A stretch of 14,251 nt of DNA from CAUJGQ01 sp042408665 (GTDB lineage Bacteria; Chloroflexota; Dehalococcoidia; CAUJGQ01): contig JBHOQW010000046.1 of NCBI GenBank assembly GCA_042408665.1, positions 1-14,251 on the forward strand, in the 5' to 3' direction. The position numbers and the translations under genes are program-made. Under the pieces are notes generated by a model. It was given only the letters and a program-made list of their open reading frames with translations, was not told the origin of the DNA and did not search any database. Positions 1 to 6,396 of the stretch are shown here, one piece after another (the stretch's first letter is position 1; the number at the start of each line of letters is the position of its first letter).

Positions 1-1827
1 CGCCTGCATGGCGTCCTCGATGTCCACCTGGAGGAGGGTGCGCGTGGCCGGGTTCATGGTCGATTCCCAGAGCTGCTCGGCGCTCATCTCGCCCAGACCC
101 TTGTAGCGCTGGACCGTCACCGGCTTGCCGTTCAGTTTGGCCAGCAGCTCCTCCTTCTCGCGGTCGTTGTAGACCCAGAAGTGCTGCTTGCCGCTGCGAA
201 TGCCGTATAGCGGTGGCTGGGCGATGAACAGGTGCCCATTCTCGATCAGCGGCCGCATATTGCGGAAAAAGAACGTGAGCAAGAGCGTGCGGATGTGGGC
301 GCCGTCCACGTCCGCGTCGGTCATGATGATCACGCGGCCGTAGCGCAGCTTGGACAGGTCCATACTCTCGCCATAGCCGGCGCCGAGGGCGGTGATGAGC
401 GCGCGGATTTCCTCGTGCGCCAGCATCTTGTCCACGCGCGCCTTTTCCACGTTCAGGATCTTGCCGCGCAGGGGCAGGATCGCCTGATAGCGGCGGTCGC
501 GCCCGCTTTTGGCCGAGCCGCCGGCCGAATCGCCCTCCACCAGGAACAGCTCGCACAGCTCCGGGTTGCGCTCCTGGCAATCGGCCAGCTTGCCGGGGAG
601 CATCGTCCCCTCGAGGGCGCCCTTGCGGATGACCAGGTCGCGCGCCTTGCGCGCCGCCTCGCGCGCCCGCGCCGCCGTCAGGCACTTCTCGATGATGCGC
701 TTGGCCTCCGCCGGGTGCTCCTCCAGGTACTGGCTGAGGGCGTCGGCGACGGCCGACTGGACGTGGTTGGCCACCTCTGCGTTGCCGAGCTTGCCCTTGG
801 TCTGGCCCTCAAACTGCGGCTCCGCCAGTTTCACGGAGACGACGGCCACCAGCCCCTCGCGCACGTCCTCGCCGGTGAGGTTGGGGTCGCCCTCTTTGAG
901 GAACTTCTGGCGACGGGCGTAGTCGTTCAGCACGCGCGTGAGGGCGGTGCGGAAGCCGGTCAGGTGCGTGCCTCCGTCCACGGTGTTGACGTGGTTGGCA
1001 AACGAGAAGGTGGCCTCCTGGAAGCCGTCATTGTACTGGAGCGCCACCTCCACGAAGGTGCCGTTCACCTGCCGCTCGATATAGATCGGCTCCTTGTGCA
1101 GCACCACCTGGCCGCGGTTGCGCTCCCGTACGAACGAGCGGATGCCCCCCTCGAAGTAGAAGTTCAGCTCCCGGTCGTCCCGCTCATCCGTGAACCGGAT
1201 CCAGAGCCCCTTGGTGAGGTAGGCCACCTCACGGAAGCGCTGCGCCAGGGTGTCGAAATCGTAATTGAGGCCGTCCTTGAAGATCTGGGTGTCGGCCAGC
1301 CAGGAGGTGGTGGTACCGTGCTCGGCGGGATCGCACTCGCCCACCACGCGCACGTCGCCGGTGGGCACGCCGCGCCGGTATTCCTGGCGGTAGACCTTGC
1401 CGCCAGTGCGCACCTCCACCCACAGCCGCTCGGAGAGGGCGTTGACCACCGAGGCGCCCACCCCGTGCAGGCCGCCGGAGACCTTGTAGGCGCCGCCGCC
1501 GAACTTGCCGCCGGCGTGCAGCACCGTCATCACCGTCTCCAGCGCGCTCTTGCCCGTCTTCTCGTGGATGCCAACCGGGATGCCGCGGCCGTTGTCCCGC
1601 ACGGTCACCCAGCCATCCTTGCTGATGGTGACCTCGATGCGGTCACAAAAACCGGCCATCGCCTCGTCGGTGGAGTTGTCCACGATCTCATAGACGAGGT
1701 GATGCAGGCCGCGGGCATCGGTGGAGCCGATGTACATGCCGGGCCGGCGCCGCACCGCCTCCAACCCTTCCAGCACCTGAATCGAGCTCGCGTCGTACTG
1801 AGCCGGGGCGGTGGTCTTCGTCGTCAT
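1..1827 (-). CDS. gyrB: DNA gyrase subunit B, C-terminal end cut by window edge
   Basis: ATPase subunit of type II topoisomerase; with GyrA it introduces negative supercoils into DNA. Read on the minus strand from ATG at 1827, the protein begins MTTKTTAPAQYDASSIQVLE and runs 609 codons to the edge without a stop. About 25-35 residues of the usual C-terminus are therefore missing. The GHKL ATPase domain shows EIVDNSTDEA (catalytic Glu47, Mg-binding Asn51), DNGRGIP (Asp78) and the lid SGGLHGVGASVVN. The TOPRIM domain shows EGDSAGG (Glu431) and TDADVDGAH (Asp504, Asp506, Asp508), followed by QRYKGLGEM. Continuous homology shows it is intact as far as it goes. GyrB is preferred over ParE because of its wording and the MYIGSTDARGLHHLVYE start, but both families share these motifs. 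The ribosome binding site is weak (GAGAG about 8 bases upstream). It is the last of a run of minus-strand genes but has its own 198-base leader. Confidence 0.96.
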   Translation of the reverse strand, partial: MTTKTTAPAQYDASSIQVLEGLEAVRRRPGMYIGSTDARGLHHLVYEIVDNSTDEAMAGFCDRIEVTISKDGWVTVRDNGRGIPVGIHEKTGKSALETVMTVLHAGGKFGGGAYKVSGGLHGVGASVVNALSERLWVEVRTGGKVYRQEYRRGVPTGDVRVVGECDPAEHGTTTSWLADTQIFKDGLNYDFDTLAQRFREVAYLTKGLWIRFTDERDDRELNFYFEGGIRSFVRERNRGQVVLHKEPIYIERQVNGTFVEVALQYNDGFQEATFSFANHVNTVDGGTHLTGFRTALTRVLNDYARRQKFLKEGDPNLTGEDVREGLVAVVSVKLAEPQFEGQTKGKLGNAEVANHVQSAVADALSQYLEEHPAEAKRIIEKCLTAARAREAARKARDLVIRKGALEGTMLPGKLADCQERNPELCELFLVEGDSAGGSAKSGRDRRYQAILPLRGKILNVEKARVDKMLAHEEIRALITALGAGYGESMDLSKLRYGRVIIMTDADVDGAHIRTLLLTFFFRNMRPLIENGHLFIAQPPLYGIRSGKQHFWVYNDREKEELLAKLNGKPVTVQRYKGLGEMSAEQLWESTMNPATRTLLQVDIEDAMQA

Positions 1828-1971
1828 GCGTGCACTCTCTCGTCCGATCAGCGGCGTTACCGTGCGAGGTCCGACGCGGGGAGGCGCCGGAGGGGAGGAG
1901 GACCGAGGTCGCAAGTCGCGCAGTCACACCCGGCGCAGCGCCTCGGGACGCGACCGCGGGCCGGTGCCATT

Positions 1972-1987
1972 ATTGTATCACATTGTA
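1972..1987 (-). promoter_or_regulatory. Candidate gyrB promoter: two tandem TACAAT boxes
   Basis: On the minus strand the sequence TTACAATGTGATACAATAAT contains two TACAAT hexamers ten bases apart (1987-1982 and 1977-1972), each 5/6 to the bacterial -10 consensus. They form an AT-rich island in otherwise GC-rich DNA, about 145-160 bases upstream of the gyrB start. No good TTGACA-like -35 box lies 17 bases upstream of either. The remaining part of the gene-free stretch 1828-2025 shows no other feature. Confidence 0.4.
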
Positions 1988-2025
1988 ACGAAGACGCGAT
2001 GCGGTAGAACAGGTTTTCGACATCG

Positions 2026-3660
2026 TCAGCGGGTGCGCAGCACCCAAGCAGGGCCGTCCATAGCGCCCAGGCAGGCGTGCTGCGGGCGTTGGCTGGGGCC
2101 CTGCAGGAAGGCGCGTAGGAGCAGCAGCGGGCAGGGGTGGCTCTGGCCGGGGCCGTGCCCCAGACCGGGAAACACGAACAGATAGGCGTTGCGTAGGGTG
2201 CGCGCCGCCTCTTCCGCGTAGGCGGGCGGCGTGATCGGGTCGAACTCGCCGGCCAGCACCAGTGTAGGCACCGCACTGGTCACCGGCTCGTTCTCGACGG
2301 GGGCAGCCGGCCGCGCGCCCCACAGCCCGCAGGCCCGCAGGAACCAGTCGTCGCCAACCCCCTCCCCTTGTTGCGCGCCGATCTCCGGCCGCACCCCCCG
2401 CGCCGCCTGCTGCACCTGTGCCTCGGTGGTAAAGCGCGCCTCCTCCCCGCACTGCACGGAGAGGTACATACCCTGGCTGAGCTGGTCGTAGAACAAGAGG
2501 TCGCGGTAGTGGCGGACGAACGGCTCGGGGTCACCGTCGCGCAGGGCGGTGATCGTCCGCGGCAAGTCGGGGATGATCGAGCCGTAGTACAGCATCTGGA
2601 ACAGGGCCGACACCAGCCGGTCACCGGTGAGCAGGTACGTATACATCGCCCGCGTGCGCGGGTGGATGAACGGCACGGCGACGGGCGCGGCGTTGAGCCG
2701 CCGCACCAGGGCGTAGAACTCGTCTTCCAGGTTCGGGTAAGCGGCGTTGCAGCCGGCGTCGGCGGCGCACCGCTGGAAGAGGAGGTCAAAGGCGCGCTGG
2801 GCGCTGCTGTACACATCCGCGTAGAGGTTGGCCTGCAGGGGCACCGGCGAGTCCAGCACGACCGCGCGCAGGATGTGCGGGAAGTCGCGCATCACGGTAA
2901 GGGCCAGGCGCGTGCCGTAGGAGACGCCGTACAGGTTGATCTGCCCGTAGCCGAGCGCCCGGCGCAGGTCGTCCACGTCGGCCGCGCTTTCGGCGCTGGT
3001 GTAGGCGGCGAGGTTGACCCCGGCCGCCACCAGGCGGTCGTGGCAGGCCTGCACCGCCTGTCGTCCCAGCTCCGCGTCCTCGGCCCGGCTGAGGCGCCGG
3101 TTCAAGGTAGCGTGTTTGAGATCCAAAAGCTCGGTGCAGGTCAGGGACGGCTGCGAGTAGCCGACACCGCGCTGGTCGAAGACCACGAGGTCGCGGTCAC
3201 CGGCCAGCGCCGCGGCCAGGGCGGGCGTGAGCTGGGCGGCGATGCCGTCCAGGCTGTAGCCGCCGGGACCGCCGTCCAGCCAGAACAGGGGCGGCACGCC
3301 TTCGCCGCGGCGGGCTTTGAACACGGCCACCGCCAGGCGGATGGTGCGGCCCGCGGGTCCGGTGTGCACCTCCGACACCGTCACGTAGCCGCACACCAGC
3401 GTGCGCCCTTCCTCGTGCCCGCGCGCGGGCGTGAAGGGGCACGACGTCGGTTCGAACTGGGGTACGGCAACGACGGCGCGCGGCGTAGGCGCGGCGGTGG
3501 CCGTCACCGCAGGGGCAGCCGGTGCCGTCGTGCCGGCGCTTGGGGCCGGCGCGGCCCGACCTGCCGGGCGACGCTCACTGCACGCCGTCAGCGCAAGCGT
3601 CACAACCAGCAGCAGGACGAGCCGCGGAAGACGGTGGCGGCCCATGCCCGTTTCCGTCAT
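2026..3660 (-). CDS. Lipoprotein alpha/beta hydrolase, tripeptidyl aminopeptidase / proline iminopeptidase type (S33)
   Basis: Probable secreted, lipid-anchored serine peptidase or esterase of 544 residues. The N-terminus has Arg/His, a hydrophobic stretch LVLLLVVTLAL and the lipobox L24-T25-A26-C27, then about 45 residues of Ala/Pro/Thr-rich linker, as in exported lipoproteins. The hydrolase fold follows: oxyanion region LDGGPGG (about 128-134), VFDQRGVGYS (about 160-169), nucleophile elbow GVSYG with Ser247, acid Asp474 in GEFDPITPP and His502 in GLGHG. The C-terminal block CPLLLLRAFLQGP followed by a Cys matches TAP-like C-terminal domains. The Ser-Asp-His triad looks intact. Members of this family release N-terminal peptides or proline; the true substrate is unknown. 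Met6 (3645) is an alternative start, and neither start has a good ribosome binding site. The gene lies 120 bases after the OsmC gene and 198 before gyrB, so it may be transcribed alone. Confidence 0.88.
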   Translation of the reverse strand: MTETGMGRHRLPRLVLLLVVTLALTACSERRPAGRAAPAPSAGTTAPAAPAVTATAAPTPRAVVAVPQFEPTSCPFTPARGHEEGRTLVCGYVTVSEVHTGPAGRTIRLAVAVFKARRGEGVPPLFWLDGGPGGYSLDGIAAQLTPALAAALAGDRDLVVFDQRGVGYSQPSLTCTELLDLKHATLNRRLSRAEDAELGRQAVQACHDRLVAAGVNLAAYTSAESAADVDDLRRALGYGQINLYGVSYGTRLALTVMRDFPHILRAVVLDSPVPLQANLYADVYSSAQRAFDLLFQRCAADAGCNAAYPNLEDEFYALVRRLNAAPVAVPFIHPRTRAMYTYLLTGDRLVSALFQMLYYGSIIPDLPRTITALRDGDPEPFVRHYRDLLFYDQLSQGMYLSVQCGEEARFTTEAQVQQAARGVRPEIGAQQGEGVGDDWFLRACGLWGARPAAPVENEPVTSAVPTLVLAGEFDPITPPAYAEEAARTLRNAYLFVFPGLGHGPGQSHPCPLLLLRAFLQGPSQRPQHACLGAMDGPAWVLRTR

Positions 3661-3761
3661 CGCCCCGGGGCGGATGTGGTCTCTCCCATCCTACACCCAT
3701 CCGCCGCCCGTGCGGCTCCGGTGCCTCGGCCGGCGGCGGGAGGCGGGGCGCCCACGTCCGC

Positions 3762-3776
3762 CGGCGTGGCACGCCG
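3762..3776 (-). terminator. Small GC hairpin just after the OsmC-like gene
   Basis: On the minus strand CGGCGT, a 3-base loop and ACGCCG form a perfect 6-bp stem beginning 4 bases after the stop codon of the OsmC-like gene. No T-tract follows. It may be a weak terminator or a 3'-end protecting hairpin. The remaining sequence up to the hydrolase start (3661-3761) shows no gene and only a weak TAGGAT box near 3690. Confidence 0.4.
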
Positions 3777-3780
3777 AACC

Positions 3781-4314
3781 TCAGGCGGAGGTATCAGCCG
3801 GCCGGCGGATGAGGGTGCGGCCCTCTAGGGGGATGGCCCGGCGCAGGTCGTCCACGCTGGGGCTATGCGCGAGCACATACGCCGCCAGCGCCTCGACCGG
3901 AGCGGCGGGCGTATCGGTGTCGAGGGTGGCCGTATAGCGGATCGTGCTGAACCCCGGCGGCGACGGCACCTCGATGCCCCACGCCATCTGCAGGTCGATC
4001 TCCGTCTCCACCTCTACCGCGATCCCGCGCAACCCCACGCCGAAGCGGGCAGCGTGCATGGCGTAGCTCTGCACGAGGCAGGCGGCCAGCGCCGCCCGCA
4101 TGAGGTCGCCCGGTGTGGGCCCGGCGTCCCCTCCCCCCAGCGCAACCGGCTGGTCGACCAGCAAGGTGTGCCCGCCCAGCCGCACCTCGGTCTGCCAGCC
4201 CCCTCCCACCAGGCGTGCCGTCGCCGTTTTGCGGGCGCGTGCCGCCGCCGGTCGCCGCGCGAAGATGGCCCGCGTCCGCTCCACGGAGCGCGCCACCGCG
4301 TCTCCAACCGTCAT
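3781..4314 (-). CDS. OsmC-like protein (OsmC/Ohr superfamily, one Cys missing)
   Basis: A 177-residue cytoplasmic protein of the OsmC superfamily, whose best-known members reduce organic hydroperoxides with two cysteines. The start is taken at MTVGDAVARS because GGAGGG lies 6 bases upstream. An in-frame ATG 15 codons earlier (4359) would overlap the methyltransferase and lacks such a site. Family signs are the strand WQTEVRLGGHTLLVDQP, the motif GPTPGDLMRAALAACLVQSYAMHAAR (with Cys79), the alternating strand region GLRGIAVEVETEIDL, and the C-terminal AHSPSVDDLRRAIPLEGRTL. Cys79 matches the first redox cysteine. The usual second cysteine position reads His150-Ser151-Pro, as in the non-peroxidase branch, so canonical peroxidase chemistry is doubtful. 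It lies 28 bases after the methyltransferase stop, very likely in the same transcript. Confidence 0.85.
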   Translation of the reverse strand: MTVGDAVARSVERTRAIFARRPAAARARKTATARLVGGGWQTEVRLGGHTLLVDQPVALGGGDAGPTPGDLMRAALAACLVQSYAMHAARFGVGLRGIAVEVETEIDLQMAWGIEVPSPPGFSTIRYTATLDTDTPAAPVEALAAYVLAHSPSVDDLRRAIPLEGRTLIRRPADTSA

Positions 4315-4320
4315 CCCGTT

Positions 4321-4326
4321 CCCTCC
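4321..4326 (-). promoter_or_regulatory. Ribosome binding site fixing the OsmC-like start
   Basis: GGAGGG on the minus strand ends 6 bases before the ATG at 4314. It selects this start over the in-frame ATG at 4359. Confidence 0.7.
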
Positions 4327-4342
4327 ATCTCCAAATCCCGGT

Positions 4343-5164
4343 TCACGGTCGCGCGCCACGCGCGATCACAAACTCGCCCGGAACGGCGTACCCCGTCGCC
4401 GTGCGGAACGGCGCCAGCGCGGCCAGGTACTCTGCCTGCACCGCCCGACGTGTGGTTGCATCGAAGCGGGAATAGGCTAGGGCCGCGGGCCCACCCAGAA
4501 ACGCTGCGCCGCACGCCTCCTCACCGGAGGAATACGTCAGGATCACGTCCAGGCGCTCGGTGACCACCTGCGTGTAGCCGGCGGCGCAGAGCGCCTGGGC
4601 CAGGGCACCCGGCGTGCCCAGCCCGAAGAACAGTGGGCAGACCTCGGACCGCACCCGCGCGTCAACGATCGCAAAAAGCGGGGCCCAGCCGCACCGCTCC
4701 CGCCGCCCCCACACCGCGGCGACCGCGCGGCCGCCCGGCACCAGCGGCCGGGCCATTTCCCTCAGCGCGTGTACCGGGTCGGGCACGTACATCAGCCCCA
4801 ACGCGCACAGCGCTGCGTCAAACGATGCCTCCGGCAGCTCACCTAGGTCTTCCGCGTCCAGGCGCGCGGTGCGGACGTGGCGCAGGCCGCGAGCGTCGGC
4901 GGCAGCCCGCGTGCGGGCGACCATCTGCTCCGCGATGTCGGTACCGAGGACAAGTCCGGATGGTCCGACGGCCTCGGCTGCGCGCAGGGTGACAAGCCCG
5001 GTGCCGCAGGCCACATCCACCACCCGTTCGCCCGGCCGCAGGGCGGCAAGGGCCAGAAGGCGGTCCTGCGCCGGCGCGAGCTGGCGCTGCCAGTAGCGCT
5101 CGTACACCGCCGCAGCCCGATCCCAACCGTAGCGTTGGATGCGGCGTTGGAGGTGCGCGTCCAT
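4343..5164 (-). CDS. Class I SAM-dependent methyltransferase (Methyltransf_11 / UbiE-like)
   Basis: A 273-residue methyltransferase that would move a methyl group from S-adenosylmethionine to an unknown acceptor. The start MDAHLQRRIQ is chosen because AAGGAG lies 7 bases upstream; the frame is open for 21 more codons upstream but without a ribosome binding site. Motif I is VVDVACGTG (about residues 48-56), the acidic end of the second strand is in LGTDIAEQM (Asp76), motif II is in ARLDAEDLGELPEASFDAAL, and post-motif LMYVPDPVHALREMARPLVPGG resembles UbiE-type proteins. The C-terminal 90 residues (GAPLFAIV-like region onward) form the variable substrate lid and give no clue to the acceptor. 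Nothing links it firmly to quinone synthesis. It follows the cupin by 90 bases and precedes the OsmC-like gene by 28, so it probably belongs to the same operon. Confidence 0.88.
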   Translation of the reverse strand: MDAHLQRRIQRYGWDRAAAVYERYWQRQLAPAQDRLLALAALRPGERVVDVACGTGLVTLRAAEAVGPSGLVLGTDIAEQMVARTRAAADARGLRHVRTARLDAEDLGELPEASFDAALCALGLMYVPDPVHALREMARPLVPGGRAVAAVWGRRERCGWAPLFAIVDARVRSEVCPLFFGLGTPGALAQALCAAGYTQVVTERLDVILTYSSGEEACGAAFLGGPAALAYSRFDATTRRAVQAEYLAALAPFRTATGYAVPGEFVIARGARP

Positions 5165-5171
5165 CGCGGGT

Positions 5172-5177
5172 CTCCTT
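5172..5177 (-). promoter_or_regulatory. Ribosome binding site fixing the methyltransferase start
   Basis: AAGGAG on the minus strand, 7 bases before the ATG at 5164. It selects this start over the open frame extending to 5227. Confidence 0.75.
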
Positions 5178-5182
5178 ACGGC

Positions 5183-5199
5183 ACGGCGCGCGGCGCCGT
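5183..5199 (-). promoter_or_regulatory. Hairpin just upstream of the methyltransferase ribosome binding site
   Basis: ACGGCGC, a 3-base loop and GCGCCGT form a perfect 7-bp stem whose base lies 5 bases upstream of the AAGGAG site. On the mRNA it would sit in the 90-base cupin-methyltransferase gap. It could influence translation or mark a processing site. It is a structural observation only. Confidence 0.35.
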
Positions 5200-5238
5200 A
5201 CGGGCCGGCATCCATCCAGCCCTCCACCCCGGCGCCGC

Positions 5239-5252
5239 GTGCCGGAAGGCAC
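5239..5252 (-). terminator. Hairpin two bases after the cupin stop codon
   Basis: On the minus strand GTGCC-TTCC-GGCAC forms a 5-bp stem with a 4-base loop, starting two bases after the TAG of the cupin gene. No T-tract follows, so it is a partial terminator or 3'-end stabiliser at best. Confidence 0.35.
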
Positions 5253-5254
5253 CG

Positions 5255-5605
5255 CTACACGACCGGCGGCGGGAATTCCAGGAAGACGCACGGCTCGTCG
5301 CCGACCGTCCAGCCGTCGTGACCGGGCCAGATCAGGGCGACATCGCCGGGCCCCATCTCGATGCGGGTGCCGTCGCCCATCTCCACCATCAACCGTCCCG
5401 AAAGGACGTACCCCAGGTGGGCGGCGTTGCACAGCCTCTGCCCGCTGGCGGCACCCACGTGTTCGGACCACCGCCAGCCGGGCTGGAACACGGCCCGCGC
5501 CACCGTGCAGCCGTCCACTGTGACGGTGGCCAGCTCACCGTTTTCGAACCGGGTGATTTGATCTGGCTGGCCGAGGTTCTTCTTTGTGATCGTTGTCGTT
5601 CCCAT
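5255..5605 (-). CDS. Small cupin-domain protein
   Basis: A 116-residue single-domain cupin. Start MGTTTITKKN is fixed by GGAGG six bases upstream; the frame is open upstream to 5650 without such a site. The beta-barrel core runs FQPGWRWSEHVGAASG, then AAHLGYVLSGRLMVEMGDG (cupin motif 1 with His and the Gly-Tyr-Val-Leu-Ser-Gly turn), then MGPGDVALIWPGHDGWTVGDEPCVFLEF (motif 2 with Pro-Gly-His-Asp). Histidines in SEH, AAH and PGHD are candidate metal ligands. The pattern GHDGW(T/V)VGDEP is common in uncharacterised bacterial cupins with the DUF-like 'GYVLSGRL' core. The reaction is unknown: dioxygenase, isomerase or ligand-binding roles all occur in the superfamily. It lies 168 bases after the tautomerase with a strong hairpin between them, and is followed by the methyltransferase. 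Confidence 0.85.
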   Translation of the reverse strand: MGTTTITKKNLGQPDQITRFENGELATVTVDGCTVARAVFQPGWRWSEHVGAASGQRLCNAAHLGYVLSGRLMVEMGDGTRIEMGPGDVALIWPGHDGWTVGDEPCVFLEFPPPVV

Positions 5606-5611
5606 GGGTAT

Positions 5612-5616
5612 CCTCC
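5612..5616 (-). promoter_or_regulatory. Ribosome binding site fixing the cupin start
   Basis: GGAGG on the minus strand, six bases before the ATG at 5605. It selects this start over the open frame up to 5650. Confidence 0.75.
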
Positions 5617-5682
5617 GTGTTGTTGGCGGGCGCCCAAAACCGGGGTCCACGCCGTCTGGCCCGACTCAGAGCGGTTGATTGG

Positions 5683-5716
5683 AGGGCGTGGCACGCAAAC
5701 AACGCAGCCACGCCCT
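5683..5716 (-). terminator. Strong 10-bp hairpin between tautomerase and cupin
   Basis: Perfect inverted repeat AGGGCGTGGC / GCCACGCCCT with a 14-base loop, in the 168-base tautomerase-cupin gap. On the plus strand a GCCCTCC directly after the right arm could pair with the GGAGGGC at the left edge, giving an alternative register. On the minus-strand transcript no run of T follows. It may be a Rho-independent-like attenuator, an RNA processing site or a DNA-binding site. No gene is visible in 5606-5773. Confidence 0.5.
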
Positions 5717-5773
5717 GCCCTCCTGGCGCCGGATGCTGGATATGCGGCAGGTATACGACGCCCTCGATGGCGC

Positions 5774-6001
5774 TCAGCCCACCTTCTGCCCACGAGCCAG
5801 CGCCTGGACGTCGGCGGTGGTCAGCGGCTGGCCACCGATCCCCCAGTCGCCGCTCTTGACCTCTTCGACCACGACCCACGTGACCGGGCGCATGTTCTCG
5901 CCCTCGATCGCGACCATTGCCTCAGTAAGTGAGCGCACGATCTCCTGCTTTTGGCTGTCGGAGAAGACCCCCTCGATGACCTTGACGCTGATAAGCGGCA
6001 T
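5774..6001 (-). CDS. 4-oxalocrotonate tautomerase family protein
   Basis: A 75-residue tautomerase-superfamily protein. These are small beta-alpha-beta units that form hexamers and use the N-terminal proline, exposed when Met is removed, as catalytic base. The protein begins MPLISVKVIEGVFSDSQKQE, so Pro1 of the mature chain is present, and it contains the family core WVVVEEVKSGDWGIGGQ. Start is unambiguous: AGGAGG lies five bases upstream. Aligning by eye to classical 4-oxalocrotonate tautomerase, Arg11 is Val, Arg39 is Trp and Phe50 is Trp. The substrate-carboxylate arginines are therefore replaced, and the native substrate is unlikely to be 2-hydroxymuconate. Trp in GDWGIGG is typical of a large uncharacterised branch. 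It is the first gene of the tautomerase-cupin-methyltransferase-OsmC set and follows a candidate operator. Confidence 0.88.
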   Translation of the reverse strand: MPLISVKVIEGVFSDSQKQEIVRSLTEAMVAIEGENMRPVTWVVVEEVKSGDWGIGGQPLTTADVQALARGQKVG

Positions 6002-6014
6002 GATATCCTCCTAT

Positions 6015-6044
6015 CTCAATTGTTTCCCTGCCCGACCAATTGAG
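6015..6044. promoter_or_regulatory. Candidate operator: CTCAATTG-N14-CAATTGAG inverted repeat
   Basis: Two perfect 8-base arms, CTCAATTG (6015-6022) and CAATTGAG (6037-6044), are 22 bases apart centre to centre, two turns of the helix. Each arm also contains the palindrome CAATTG. The site is AT-rich in GC-rich DNA and starts 3 bases upstream of the tautomerase AGGAGG. It may bind a dimeric regulator, or form a hairpin in the leader RNA. The 1003-residue LuxR regulator encoded upstream is one possible partner; nothing proves it. Confidence 0.5.
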
Positions 6045-6118
6045 CTTGGTTCCGTCCGGCGTCCTACCCTCGGTCGGCAGTACGCGGATTCCGGTGACCT
6101 TCTCCCAGCGCTACCCGC

Positions 6119-6133
6119 TTATTCTCCGAGCAT
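6119..6133 (-). other. Five-codon mini open reading frame (MLGE-stop) with strong ribosome binding site
   Basis: On the minus strand AAGGAG lies about 7-8 bases before ATG CTC GGA GAA TAA, 118 bases upstream of the tautomerase start. It could be a leader peptide whose translation affects downstream expression, a remnant of a lost gene, or chance. The ribosome binding site is as good as those of the real genes nearby. Confidence 0.25.
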
Positions 6134-6320
6134 GGCTGTTCTCCTTCGCTGAGATTCGCTGCAACGCCCCTAGCGGCGGTCCGTTCGAGCCAGACGGCGG
6201 CGCCGTCGCCGCCTCCATCGGCCGCGTGAGCTGGGGGGTCCATGCGGCGATGATCGTGGTCGGCCCTCTCGGACAGCGCGTTGCCGGTGTCTTGTAGGAT
6301 GACGCGATGCCGGCCACCCG

Positions 6321-6396
6321 CCATCGCGCGAACCCTGCATTCTGCGCGACGAGCCGAGGCCTTGCAGCGGCGGTTGTCGATGGCGCGAACCGTGCA
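6321..6396. repeat. Imperfect 19-base direct repeat
   Basis: CCATCGCGCGAACCCTGCA (6321-6339) and CGATGGCGCGAACCGTGCA (6378-6396) agree at 16 of 19 positions, 57 bases apart start to start. All three mismatches are G/C exchanges. Too short to identify; perhaps part of a dispersed intergenic repeat or a pair of binding sites. Confidence 0.4.

Noticed and set aside
232..2007. Open frame of 591 codons on the plus strand
   Set aside because: It lies antisense to gyrB, whose translation is clear homology end to end; His/Val/Leu/Ala-rich product typical of a GC-bias shadow.
2368..3828. Open frame of 486 codons on the plus strand
   Set aside because: Antisense to the lipoprotein hydrolase, which has an intact triad and signal; no ribosome binding site or family motif.
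4877..5932. Open frame of 351 codons on the plus strand crossing three minus-strand genes
   Set aside because: It spans the methyltransferase, cupin and tautomerase, each with its own ribosome binding site and conserved motifs.
6002..6200. Possible riboswitch (TPP, T-box or cobalamin) in the tautomerase leader
   Set aside because: A CTGAGA on the plus strand is on the wrong strand, and no matching second TPP core, T-box sequence or cobalamin box was found.
6040..6324. Two 85-86 codon frames in the gene-free stretch
   Set aside because: Low-complexity products on both strands and no ribosome binding site.
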